Program-made: the position numbers and the translations under genes | Assembly: GCF_019029495.1 (NCBI RefSeq) | Contig: NZ_JAERQM010000001.1 | Coordinates: forward strand, 1,364,001-1,428,000 | DNA: 64,000 bases | Direction of reading: 5' to 3' | Origin: Falsiroseomonas oleicola | GTDB lineage: Bacteria; Pseudomonadota; Alphaproteobacteria; Acetobacterales; Acetobacteraceae | In this document: in pieces, positions 8,912 to 16,900 of the stretch | Numbering within the stretch: position 1 is the stretch's first letter | Layout of the letters: every line of letters starts with the position of its first letter | Notes under the pieces: generated by a model | What the model saw: only the letters and a program-made list of their open reading frames with translations | The model's database searches: none | Told to the model about the DNA's origin: nothing

Positions 8912-9700
8912 ATGTTCGAAACCGAGACCACCCCGCAATCCCGCATCGCCGGCGCCGCCGCGCTGCTGGCCGATATCCGCCGGGGCCGGCGCGCGCCCAT
9001 CCCCGGCCTGCCGGAGGCGCTGAAACCCCGGACCATCGCGGAGGCGGAGGCGATTCAGGTGGCGACCTATGCCGCGCTGGGCTGGGCCATCGCCGGCTGG
9101 AAGGTTGGCCGCACCTTACACCAGCCCATCGCCGCCCCGCTGCCCAATGTGGCCTTGGACCCGGTGGCCGAGGTGCCGCTGCACCTGCCGCCCGGCACGG
9201 CGATGGAGCTGGAAGTGGCGCTGCGGCTGCGCCAGGGGCTGGATGCGGCGCAACTGGCCGCCCTTCAGCCCGCGGACCTGCCGGAGCTGGCCGACCTCGT
9301 CCTGCTGTTCGAATTCGTCGAGACGCGCTTCGCCGCCGGCCATCCCGCCGGCGAGCTGGAGAAGCTGGCCGATTGCGTCTCCAACGGCAGTTGCGTCTTC
9401 GGCCCCGCCACCGGTGCCTGGACCTGGCCGGATGTCGAGACCCTCGCCATGCGCCTGACCGTGGATGGCATCGAGGTGGCGCGGCGTGAGGGCGCGCACC
9501 GCGCCATGCCGCTGGAGGCGCTGATCGGCGCCTGGCGCGACCGCTGCATGGCGCTCGGCCACCTGCCCCAGGCCGGGGAGGTCATCACCCTCGGCAGCCA
9601 GACCGGCATGCTGCCGGTACCCGCCGCGGGCGGCACCCTGGTCGGGGAGATGACGGGGCGCGGCGACCTGACCGTCCGCGTCGCGCCGCTCGGGAGCTGA
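8912..9700 (+). CDS. FAH-superfamily hydratase (2-keto-4-pentenoate hydratase / MhpD-like)
   Basis: A 262-residue protein of the fumarylacetoacetate hydrolase superfamily, closest in layout to 2-oxopent-4-enoate hydratase, which adds water to vinylpyruvate-type acids in meta-cleavage pathways. The family features AIAGWKVG (about 55), the acidic metal-site region MELEVALRL (about 95-105) and the C-terminal ITLGSQTGMLPVPAAGG are visible. An AGGAG lies 6 nt before the ATG. No other aromatic-degradation genes adjoin it, so the substrate is open. It is followed one base later by the next gene, implying an operon. Confidence 0.82.
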   Translation: MFETETTPQSRIAGAAALLADIRRGRRAPIPGLPEALKPRTIAEAEAIQVATYAALGWAIAGWKVGRTLHQPIAAPLPNVALDPVAEVPLHLPPGTAMELEVALRLRQGLDAAQLAALQPADLPELADLVLLFEFVETRFAAGHPAGELEKLADCVSNGSCVFGPATGAWTWPDVETLAMRLTVDGIEVARREGAHRAMPLEALIGAWRDRCMALGHLPQAGEVITLGSQTGMLPVPAAGGTLVGEMTGRGDLTVRVAPLGS

Positions 9701-9701
9701 G

Positions 9702-10088
9702 ATGGCGGATCACGGCGGCCCGGCGCCGATCGCGCATCTGCACGGGATGGGCGGGCACCTGCTGCTCTACCCCGACCGCATCCGGCTGCTGCGGCATGGG
9801 CCCTGGTTCACCGCGATGAACCTGCTGGCGCATCTGGAGCGGGAGATGGAGACCATCATCCTGCTGCGCGACCTGGTGGCGGTGCATATGGTGCGCTCGC
9901 TGCTGCTGGTGCAGTTCCTGCGCCTGACCTATCCGGGCTGCCCGGTGCCCAGCGGCCACTACCTGCGCGACGCTTTCGCGGAGAACGCCTTCCTGTTCAG
10001 CCTGGCCGACAACCGCCCGCTGCTGGCGATGCAACGGCAGATCACCGATGTGGCGGCGGCGGCAAGGGACCATCACGCCAGGGCATGA
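9702..10088 (+). CDS. Hypothetical protein
   Basis: A 128-residue protein of unknown function, starting one base after the stop of the hydratase gene and therefore probably co-translated with it. The N-terminal part has a short beta-rich motif (HLLLYPDRIRLLRHGPWFT), followed by Leu/Arg-rich helices without a clear membrane segment. I do not recognise the family. Confidence 0.65.
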   Translation: MADHGGPAPIAHLHGMGGHLLLYPDRIRLLRHGPWFTAMNLLAHLEREMETIILLRDLVAVHMVRSLLLVQFLRLTYPGCPVPSGHYLRDAFAENAFLFSLADNRPLLAMQRQITDVAAAARDHHARA

Positions 10089-10112
10089 TGGGCCAGGGCC
10101 GTCTCGCGCCGG

Positions 10113-10331
10113 TCAGCGCCCCCGGTAGCTGGGGCGTGGCGGCAGGGAAAGACTGTCCACCTCCAGCAGATCCGCAGTGCCTGCGATGCGGGCGGCGGCG
10201 AGCGGATGACCGGAATCGAGTGCCACCAGGGCCAGTTGCCGCAGCTCCGCAAGGATGGAGGCCAGGCTGCGCGTGACCTCCCCCGTTACGGGGTCTGTCT
10301 CCACGGGGTGATGGCTGTCTTCATGAGGCAT
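10113..10331 (-). CDS. Small hypothetical protein
   Basis: A 72-residue protein (MPHEDSHHPVETDPVTGEVTRS...) with a helical centre, LASILAELRQLALVAL. It converges with the preceding operon. The upstream extension of the frame to 10628 overlaps the divergent radical-SAM gene and is rejected. The ribosome binding site is weak (GGGA about 4 nt upstream). Function unknown. Confidence 0.5.
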   Translation of the reverse strand: MPHEDSHHPVETDPVTGEVTRSLASILAELRQLALVALDSGHPLAAARIAGTADLLEVDSLSLPPRPSYRGR

Positions 10332-10446
10332 TATCCCAATATTGGACCTGCTGAGATGTCCCAGACAAGATGGGAGGCCGGGCCCGTTGTTCATAAATAT
10401 CACGAAATCGCGGACCGATACCCATGCGGGCGCCGGTGAGGCGCCC

Positions 10447-10478
10447 TTGCGGTTTGTCGAACAGAACATATCATGAAC
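10447..10478 (+). promoter_or_regulatory. LexA-type SOS box overlapping a promoter
   Basis: GAAC at 10464-10467 and GAAC at 10475-10478 are separated by exactly 7 bases, the alphaproteobacterial LexA operator pattern (GAAC-N7-GAAC, equivalent to GTTC-N7-GTTC). A promoter-like TTGCGG (10447-10452), 16 bases, then TATCAT (10469-10474) overlaps it, so LexA binding would cover the -10 element. The gene start is 22 bases downstream. LexA control is inferred from this pattern and from the DNA-repair nature of the operon. Confidence 0.8.
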
Positions 10479-10500
10479 TAAACCGCCGGGACCCGCTTCA

Positions 10501-11751
10501 ATGGAATTGCTGCGCAAGCTGGAGATCCTCGCCGATGCCGCGAAATACGACGCCTCCTGCGCCTCCTCCGGCACCAGCCGGCGCAACAGCCTGAAGGGCG
10601 GGCTGGGCAGCACGGAGGGCAGCGGCATCTGCCATGCCTATGCGCCGGATGGGCGCTGCATCTCGCTGCTCAAGCTGCTGCTGACCAATGCCTGCGTCTT
10701 CGACTGCGCCTATTGCATCAACCGCGCCTCCTCCAACACGCCACGCGCGCGCTTCACGGTGCAGGAGGTGGTGGACCTCACCCTCAGCTTCTATCGCCGC
10801 AACACGATCGAGGGGCTGTTCCTGTCCTCCGGCATCATCCGCTCCCCGGACTATACGATGGAGCAGCTGGTGCGCGTGGCGCGAAGCCTGCGGCTGGATC
10901 ACGGCTTCCGCGGCTATATCCACCTGAAGACCATCCCCGACGCGGCGCCGGAACTGCTGGCGGAGGCTGGGCTGCATGCCGACCGGCTGTCCATCAACAT
11001 GGAGCTGCCGACCGTCGCCGGCCTGGAATCCCTCGCCCCTGAAAAGAATTTTTCCCGCATCCGCCATGCCATGGCCGGGCTGCGGACGCGGATCGAGGGG
11101 GCGCAGGATGAGTTGAAAACGGCGCGGCGCGCATCGCCGCAAAAATTCGCGCCGGCGGGGCAGAGCACGCAGATGATCGTCGGCGCCGATGGCGCGGATG
11201 ACGGCGCCATCCTCGGCATGGCGGGTGATCTTTACGCCGGCTATCGCATGCGGCGGGTCTACTACTCCGCCTATTCGCCGATCCCCGATGCCTCCCGCCT
11301 GTTGCCACCCGCCGCGCCGCCGCTGCTGCGGGAACACCGGCTGTACCAGGCGGATTGGCTGCTGCGCTTCTACGGCTTCTCCCAGGCGGAAATCCTCGCC
11401 GGCGGCCAGGGCGGCATGCTGGATCTGGAATTCGATCCGAAAACCGCCTGGGCGCTGCAATCCCGCCAGGACTTTCCCGTGGATGCGAACACCGCGCCGC
11501 GGGAGGCGCTGCTGCGCGTGCCCGGCCTGGGCGCGAAAACGGTCGAGCGGCTGATCTCGGCCCGGCGCCACAGCCGGCTGCGCGTCGCCGACCTGGCGCG
11601 GCTGCGGGTCAGCCTGGGCAAGGTGCTGCCCTTCCTGGTGCTGGCGGACCATGTGCCGCGCGGGCTGGACAGCGGCGGTCTGCGCGACCGGCTGCGCCCG
11701 GCCACCGCCTTCGCCGCCGCCGCCCGGCCGGTGCAAATGGCGCTGTTCTGA
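10501..11751 (+). CDS. Putative DNA modification/repair radical SAM protein
   Basis: A 416-residue radical SAM enzyme of the family routinely found beside UdgX-type proteins. The 4Fe-4S cluster motif is CVFDCAYC (CxxxCxxC, about residues 64-71). The barrel follows, and a C-terminal helix-hairpin-helix-like stretch (LLRVPGLGAKTVERLISARR, about 340-360) suggests DNA binding. The reaction is not known; the family name is a genomic-context prediction. It begins 22 bases after the SOS box, and its stop overlaps the next ATG by one base (TGATG), so the pair is translationally coupled. Damage induction is likely. Confidence 0.9.
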   Translation: MELLRKLEILADAAKYDASCASSGTSRRNSLKGGLGSTEGSGICHAYAPDGRCISLLKLLLTNACVFDCAYCINRASSNTPRARFTVQEVVDLTLSFYRRNTIEGLFLSSGIIRSPDYTMEQLVRVARSLRLDHGFRGYIHLKTIPDAAPELLAEAGLHADRLSINMELPTVAGLESLAPEKNFSRIRHAMAGLRTRIEGAQDELKTARRASPQKFAPAGQSTQMIVGADGADDGAILGMAGDLYAGYRMRRVYYSAYSPIPDASRLLPPAAPPLLREHRLYQADWLLRFYGFSQAEILAGGQGGMLDLEFDPKTAWALQSRQDFPVDANTAPREALLRVPGLGAKTVERLISARRHSRLRVADLARLRVSLGKVLPFLVLADHVPRGLDSGGLRDRLRPATAFAAAARPVQMALF

Positions 11752-13226
11752 TGCGCTGCCTGGCGGTGACGCTGCCCGGCCCGGCCGACTTCCTCGCCTG
11801 GCGCCAGGCGGCGCGCGGGCTGGTGGCGGCCGATATCCCGCCGGAACAGGCGGAATGGGTGGTGGCGGGCGACATGCCGGGGCTGCTGGCGGAGGCGCCG
11901 GCACCGCCCCCTTCCGCCGCGCCCTTCAGCGTGCCGCGCGCCTTCCTCGACCAGGCGGAGATCGCCATCCGCCACAGCGACCCGGAACGCTTCGCCCTGC
12001 TCTACGGCCTGCTCTGGCGAATCACGCGGGGTGAACGCCATGTGATGCAGGCGGCGACCGACCCGGCGGTGATCCGCCTCGGCGCCCTGGCCAAGGCGGT
12101 GCGGCGCGACGCCCACAAGATGCACGCCTTCGTCCGATTCCGGGAGGTGCAGGCGGAGGACGGCGCGCGCCACATCGCCTGGTTCGAACCGGACCATCAT
12201 ATCGAGGAGGCCGAGGCCGGCTTCTTCGTCCGCCGCTTCGCCTCGCTCCGCTGGTCCATCGTCACGCCGCGCCGCAGCGTCGCCTGGGATGGCGCGGCGC
12301 TGTCCTTCGGCCCGGGCGGGCGCCGCGCCGATGTGCCGCCGGATGATGCGACGGAGCCGCTGTGGCGCACCTATTACGGCGCCATCTTCAACCCGGCCCG
12401 GCTGAAGCCCGGCGCGATGCGGGCGGAGATGCCGCGCAAATACTGGCGCAACCTGCCGGAGGCGGCGGAGATCCCGCGCCTGCTGGCGGAAGCCCCCGGC
12501 CGCGTGGCGGCGATGGCCGCGCTGCTGGCGCCGAATCCCCGGCCGCAGCGGCAAGTGCATCTTTCCGCGCCGGCCCGCGTTGCGCCGGATATGCGGACCC
12601 CGATCGAGCCCCCCACCGATCCGGCCATGGCCCTGGCCGCCCTGCGCGAGGAGTTGCTGGCGCGCCCCGACCTGCCGGCGTTCAGCGCCCGCGCGACGCA
12701 GCCTGTCTTCGGGGAGGGTCCCGTCGGCGCGGCGCTGATGTTCGTCGGCGAACAGCCGGGGGATGAGGAGGATATCGCCGGCCGTCCCTTCGTCGGACCC
12801 GCCGGAAGGCTGCTCGACCGCGCCTTGGCGCAGGCCGGCGTGGCGCGAAGCGAGGCCTATCTGACGAACGCGGTGAAGCACTTCAAATTCACCGCCACCG
12901 GCAAGCGTCGCCTGCACCAATCCCCGGACGCCGGCGACATCACCTACTACCGCCCCTTCCTGGCGCGGGAGGTGACGGCGGTGGCGCCACGCCTGGTGGT
13001 GGCGCTGGGCGCCACGGCGCTGGCGGCTCTGGCGGCTCTGACGGGCCGGAAGCTGCCGGTGCTGAAGACCCGTGGCCAGGTGGTGACCGGCCTCACCCGC
13101 CATCCGGTCTTCGCCACCATCCATCCGAGCTATCTGCTGCGCCTGCCCGACGAGGGCGCGCAGCAGGCCGGCTTTGTCGACTTCGTGGCGGACCTGCGGG
13201 CGGCGGCGGCACAGGCGGCGGCCTAA
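11751..13226 (+). CDS. udgX: DUF4130 / UdgX fusion: uracil-DNA binding protein
   Basis: A 491-residue two-domain protein. The N-terminal half (about 1-260) is the DUF4130 domain, often paired with radical SAM genes. The C-terminal half (about 290-490) is a UdgX-type family-4-like uracil-DNA glycosylase. It has GEQPGDEED (from residue 333), the UdgX R-loop KRRLHQ (385-390) and HPSYLLR (His458). In mycobacterial UdgX the His of KRRIHQ forms a covalent bond to the DNA sugar after uracil release, giving a suicide complex; His389 is the equivalent here. The start overlaps the radical-SAM stop. The frame extends upstream, but the ATG at 11751 is clear. Likely under the same LexA control. Confidence 0.92.
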   Translation: MRCLAVTLPGPADFLAWRQAARGLVAADIPPEQAEWVVAGDMPGLLAEAPAPPPSAAPFSVPRAFLDQAEIAIRHSDPERFALLYGLLWRITRGERHVMQAATDPAVIRLGALAKAVRRDAHKMHAFVRFREVQAEDGARHIAWFEPDHHIEEAEAGFFVRRFASLRWSIVTPRRSVAWDGAALSFGPGGRRADVPPDDATEPLWRTYYGAIFNPARLKPGAMRAEMPRKYWRNLPEAAEIPRLLAEAPGRVAAMAALLAPNPRPQRQVHLSAPARVAPDMRTPIEPPTDPAMALAALREELLARPDLPAFSARATQPVFGEGPVGAALMFVGEQPGDEEDIAGRPFVGPAGRLLDRALAQAGVARSEAYLTNAVKHFKFTATGKRRLHQSPDAGDITYYRPFLAREVTAVAPRLVVALGATALAALAALTGRKLPVLKTRGQVVTGLTRHPVFATIHPSYLLRLPDEGAQQAGFVDFVADLRAAAAQAAA

Positions 13227-13260
13227 ACCATGATCCGTAAACACGGATCATGGTTTAGGC
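13221..13260. terminator. Perfect 17-bp hairpin at the udgX stop
   Basis: GCCTAAACCATGATCCG (13221-13237) and its exact complement (13244-13260) flank the 6-base loop TAAACA. The left arm includes the udgX stop TAA. TTTGCT follows, a poor T-run. It lies between convergent genes, so it may work as a bidirectional terminator, or it may be a dispersed palindrome. Confidence 0.6.
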
Positions 13261-13266
13261 TTTGCT

Positions 13267-13317
13267 GAGAGGGTGATTCACCGCTACGGCGATTCCGCCT
13301 TCGCGGATCACACTCTA
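13267..13317. repeat. Second, imperfect palindrome in the same convergent spacer
   Basis: An outer imperfect inverted repeat (AGAGGGTGAT...CCGC against GCGGATCACACTCT) encloses GGCG-ATTC-CGCC. Its right arm (CGGATCACACTCTAG) resembles the right arm of the preceding hairpin (CGGATCATGGTTTAG), suggesting two related palindromic units in tandem. It overlaps the stop of the DUF2585 gene. Confidence 0.5.
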
Positions 13318-13881
13318 GCCGCCCGCCTGCCAGGCCTTCACGCTCTCCAGCGGCCAGAGCAGCATCAGCACGTTCAAGGTCAGGTTGTCGCGGATCACCA
13401 GCGCCACGCCGATCTCCATGGCCAGCAGCAGCGCGACGCTGGCCCAGACGGGCAGCCGCGCGGCCAAAGCGAAGCCGACCCACATGGCGGCGATGTCGCT
13501 GACGGAATTGAGGACGCTGTCGCCGAAGTAGTCCAGCGCAATGGTCGCCTCGCGGTAGCGCTGGATCACCGCCTCGGTGTTCTCCACGATCTCCCACGCC
13601 GCCTCCACCACCGTGGCGATGACGAGTCGCGGCATCAGGCCGAGCCGGCCGGCCAGCAGATGCAGGGCGGCGTAGAAGATCAGCCCGTGGGCGATGTGGG
13701 ACGGCGTGTACCAGTCCGTCAGATGCTGCGAATTCTCGCTGCTCACCACCTCCCCATGCCACAGCTTGATGCTGCCGCATTTGCAGATCGGCTCCCGCCC
13801 CATGGCCAGCAGGATGCCGGCGGTGGCGGCGAGAAGCAGCAGCAGGATGGCGAACCAGGCCCAGCGGGGCAGGTGGCGCAT
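13315..13881 (-). CDS. DUF2585 family membrane protein
   Basis: A 188-residue integral membrane protein of the DUF2585/UPF0314 family, common in alphaproteobacteria and of unknown function. About five hydrophobic segments are visible: WAWFAILLLLLAATAGILLA at the N-terminus, HIAHGLIFYAALHLL, and three more towards the C-terminus. Conserved features are ICKCGSIKLWHG (about 32-43) and the charged stretch VVEAAWEIVENTEAVIQRYRE with DYFGDSVLNS. It lies convergent to udgX and 66 bp downstream of the Bug receptor gene, in the same direction. Confidence 0.88.
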   Translation of the reverse strand: MRHLPRWAWFAILLLLLAATAGILLAMGREPICKCGSIKLWHGEVVSSENSQHLTDWYTPSHIAHGLIFYAALHLLAGRLGLMPRLVIATVVEAAWEIVENTEAVIQRYREATIALDYFGDSVLNSVSDIAAMWVGFALAARLPVWASVALLLAMEIGVALVIRDNLTLNVLMLLWPLESVKAWQAGG

Positions 13882-13947
13882 GGGACGAAGGGCCTTGTCG
13901 GTGCGGCCGCAGCGTGACGACGCCGCGGCCGCCCGGCAAGACAGCCC

Positions 13948-14919
13948 TCAGTTCACGGTGATGCGGGCTTCCCGGATCACCCGGCCCCATTTCGCCGTCT
14001 CGTCCCGCATGGTGGTGGCGAGCTCGGCGGAGGTGGAGCTGACAGCATCGGCGCCGGCGGCCGTCAGGCGCTGCTGCACGCCCGGCTCCGCCAGAACCTC
14101 CCGCAGCACGGTGCTCAGCCGCGCCGTCGCCGCCTCGGGCAGGCCGGCGGGCGCCATCACCGCGCCCCAGGAGGTGGCCTGGGCGTCGGCGAGGCCCGAT
14201 TCGGCGAAGGTCGGCACGTCCGGCAGCAGGCTGGACCGGCGCGGGCCGGTGACCGCCAGCGCCCGCACCCGGCCGCCCTGCACCTGCGCCAAGGCGGAGG
14301 GAAGCTGGTCCAGCATCACCTGGACATTGCCCGCGACGGTGTCGTTCAGCGCCGGCGCGCTGCCGCGATACGGCACATGCTGCATCTCCACCCGCGCCAC
14401 CATCTTGAACAGCTCCGGCACCAGATGGGTGGAGGAGCCGTTGCCGCCCGAGCCATAGGACAGCGCCCCGGGCCGCGCCCGCAGCAGCGCCAGGAACTCC
14501 GCCAGGTTCTGCGCGGGGACGGAGGGGTTCACGATCAGCACATGGTCGGTGGAGAAGGCCATGCCGATGGGCGTCAGGTCCGTCGCCGGGTTGAAGCCCA
14601 TATTGGTGTAGAGATGCGGGTTGATGGTCAGCGTGCCCGTCGTGCCCATCAGGATGGTGTAGCCATCGGCCGGGCTGCGAACCACATTCTCCACGCCGAC
14701 ATTGCCGCCGGCGCCGGTGCGGTTTTCCACGGTCACCGGCTGGCCCAGCTTCGCCTGCATCCGGTCGGCCACGACGCGCGCCACCACATCGGTGGCGCCA
14801 CCCGGCGGGAAGGGCACGACGAAGCGCAGCGGCCGGCTCGGCGCCCAGCCCTGGGCCAGAGCGGGGGTCGCGAGTGCCGTGCCTAGCAGGGCGCGGCGCG
14901 TGATGCGGAACGTTTTCAT
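13948..14919 (-). CDS. TctC/Bug-family periplasmic substrate-binding protein
   Basis: A 323-residue receptor of the tripartite tricarboxylate transporter family, binding small carboxylates or aromatics in the periplasm. The signal peptide MKTFRITRRALLGTALATPALAQ is followed by the family hallmarks RFVVPFPPGGATDVVAR and VENRTGAGGNVG, and later HVPYRGSAPAL. GGGAG lies 7 nt before the ATG. No TctA or TctB membrane genes are present, so it is a solitary receptor. It is last in the run of sugar-type catabolic genes and probably feeds or senses their substrate. Confidence 0.93.
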   Translation of the reverse strand: MKTFRITRRALLGTALATPALAQGWAPSRPLRFVVPFPPGGATDVVARVVADRMQAKLGQPVTVENRTGAGGNVGVENVVRSPADGYTILMGTTGTLTINPHLYTNMGFNPATDLTPIGMAFSTDHVLIVNPSVPAQNLAEFLALLRARPGALSYGSGGNGSSTHLVPELFKMVARVEMQHVPYRGSAPALNDTVAGNVQVMLDQLPSALAQVQGGRVRALAVTGPRRSSLLPDVPTFAESGLADAQATSWGAVMAPAGLPEAATARLSTVLREVLAEPGVQQRLTAAGADAVSSTSAELATTMRDETAKWGRVIREARITVN

Positions 14920-14946
14920 GGTTGTTCTCCCGGTTTTTTTTGGCAG

Positions 14947-15753
14947 TCAGACGGCGGCGGCGTGGCGTTCCTTCAGCAGGGGCAGCACCTGTTCGGGGTC
15001 CTGCTGCCACCAATGCTTCGACAGGATCTCGACCTCGGCGAAGCTGCCATAGCCCTGGGCCTCGACCATTTGGCGGATGGCGGGGATGTCGATGCAGCCT
15101 TCGCCGGGGATGCCGCGGTCGAAGACGGTGTCGAGCGTCGGCACCTTCCAGTCGCAGACATGGAAGGCGGCGATGCGCGACCCGGCGCGCTGGATCTGCG
15201 CGGCAAGCTGCGGGTCCCACCAGACGTGATAGACATCCAGCGCGACGCCCATGCCCGCGCCGAACTCGTCACAGAGATCCAGCGCCTGGCCAAGCGTCGA
15301 CAGCACCGAACGATCCGCGCAGGTCATCGGATGCAGCGGTTCCAGTGCGATGGTCACGCCGGCCGCGCGCGCCGCCGGCATGATCGCCGCCAGCCCATCG
15401 CGCACCATGGCCCGCGCACCCGGCAGGTCCTTCGACCCCGGCGGCAATCCGCCACAGACCATCACCAGGCAGGCGGCGCCAATCGTGTGCGCTTCGTCGA
15501 TGGCCCGCAGATTGTCCTCGATGGCGGCGGCGCGGCCGGCGGCGTCGGCGGCCGGGAACATGCCGCCGCGGCACAATCCGCTGACAGCGAGGCCCGCATC
15601 GCGAATCTGCTTCGCGGCACGGTCAACGCCCATCGCCTGCAGCACATCACGCCAGGGCGAGATGCCCGGAATCCCGTGACGGGCGCAGCCCTCGATGCAC
15701 TCGGAAAGACCCCACTTCTCCTTCACCGTGACGGTGTTGAGCGACATCTCCAT
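14947..15753 (-). CDS. TIM-barrel sugar phosphate isomerase/epimerase
   Basis: A 268-residue protein of the xylose-isomerase-like (AP endonuclease 2) fold. Metal-site residues are recognisable in VTIALEPLHPM (Glu, about residue 138), VALDVYHVWWD (Asp and His, about 173-176), AAFHVCDW (His) and AEVEILS (Glu). Its ATG overlaps the stop of the DUF993 gene by one base (TGATG), so the two are co-translated. A role in converting a keto-sugar or sugar acid in the cluster pathway is likely; the substrate is unknown. Confidence 0.87.
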   Translation of the reverse strand: MEMSLNTVTVKEKWGLSECIEGCARHGIPGISPWRDVLQAMGVDRAAKQIRDAGLAVSGLCRGGMFPAADAAGRAAAIEDNLRAIDEAHTIGAACLVMVCGGLPPGSKDLPGARAMVRDGLAAIMPAARAAGVTIALEPLHPMTCADRSVLSTLGQALDLCDEFGAGMGVALDVYHVWWDPQLAAQIQRAGSRIAAFHVCDWKVPTLDTVFDRGIPGEGCIDIPAIRQMVEAQGYGSFAEVEILSKHWWQQDPEQVLPLLKERHAAAV

Positions 15754-16898
15754 CAGGCGGCACCATGCAGCGCGAGCAGGTTCCGCATGCGGGCGACCGC
15801 CATGTCCGGGTCGCGCAGCAGGCCCGCCTTGTCGGCGAGCCGGAACAGCTCGGAAAAATGGCGGATGCTGCGGGTGGATTGCTGGCCGCCGATCATGACG
15901 AAGTGGTCCTGGTGGCCGTTCAGCCAGGCCATGAAGACCACGCCCGTCTTGTAGAAGCGTGTCGGCGCCTTGAAGATGTGGCGCGACAGCGGGACGGTCG
16001 GCGCCAGGATGTCGTGGAAGGTCGAGAGGTCGTTCTTCGCGAGGCTGGCCAGCGCGCCACCCACCGCCGGGGCGATGGGATCGAAGATGCCGAGCAGCGC
16101 GTCGGAATAGCCCTGCTCGTCGCCCGCGATCAGCTCCGCGTAGTTGAAGTCGTCGCCGGTGTACATGCGCACGCCTTTCGGCAGGCGCCGGCGCATCGAG
16201 ATCTCCTTCTTGTCGTCCAGCAGCGAGACTTTCACGCCATCGACTTTTTCCGCGTGGGCGTGGATGACCTTCAGCGCGGTCTCCATCGCGGCCATGTGGT
16301 CGTGATTGCCCCAGTAGCCTTCCAGCGCCGGGTCGAACATTTCGCCGAGCCAGTGGATGACGACCGGCTGCTTCACCTGGGACAGGATGCGGTCATAGAC
16401 GCGCTCATAATCCGCCGGGGACTTTGCGGCTTTCGCCAAGGCGCGGGAGGCCATCAGGATGATGCGGCCGCCCATCGCCTCGACGGCCTCGCACTGCTCC
16501 TCATAGGCGCGGATCACGTCGTCCACGGTCACGTAGGGGCCGGGCGCCAAGTGGTCGGTGCCGGCACCGCTCGCCATCACTGCGCCGGGATGGTCCTGCA
16601 TCGCGTCCAGCGAGCGGCGGATCAGCTCCTGCGCGGCAGTCCAATCCAGGCCCATGCCGCGCTGCGCCGTATCCATCGCCTCCGCCACGCCGAGGCCGAG
16701 CGACCACAGGTGCTTTCGGAAGGCGATGGTGCGGTCCCAGTCGATCTTCGCGTCGAGCCAGGGGTCCTGCTCGGCCAAGGTGTCCGCCACCACATGCGCG
16801 GCGGCGAGCGCCACGCGCGGGAAGGGCGGCGTCGCCTTCGGAAAGTCGCGCGGGCCCTTTAGAGAATAATCGCCCTCGGGAAGCTTGATCGTCGACAT
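15753..16898 (-). CDS. DUF993 family protein
   Basis: A 381-residue protein of the DUF993 family, an uncharacterised group probably with a TIM-barrel fold. The start MSTIKLPEGDYSLKG is set by its position two bases after the stop of the Gfo/Idh gene; the longer open frame upstream is the shadow of that gene. Distinct segments are VVIHWLGEMFDPALEGYWG (about 203-221) and VRMYTGDDFNYAELI. Family members commonly sit beside Gfo/Idh dehydrogenases and sugar isomerases, as here, which suggests a lyase or aldolase-like step. That is inference from context. Confidence 0.88.
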   Translation of the reverse strand: MSTIKLPEGDYSLKGPRDFPKATPPFPRVALAAAHVVADTLAEQDPWLDAKIDWDRTIAFRKHLWSLGLGVAEAMDTAQRGMGLDWTAAQELIRRSLDAMQDHPGAVMASGAGTDHLAPGPYVTVDDVIRAYEEQCEAVEAMGGRIILMASRALAKAAKSPADYERVYDRILSQVKQPVVIHWLGEMFDPALEGYWGNHDHMAAMETALKVIHAHAEKVDGVKVSLLDDKKEISMRRRLPKGVRMYTGDDFNYAELIAGDEQGYSDALLGIFDPIAPAVGGALASLAKNDLSTFHDILAPTVPLSRHIFKAPTRFYKTGVVFMAWLNGHQDHFVMIGGQQSTRSIRHFSELFRLADKAGLLRDPDMAVARMRNLLALHGAA

Positions 16899-16900
16899 GG

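Noticed and set aside
11370-13244. A 624-codon minus-strand frame
   Set aside because: It is antiparallel to the end of the radical SAM gene and all of udgX, and lacks family motifs.
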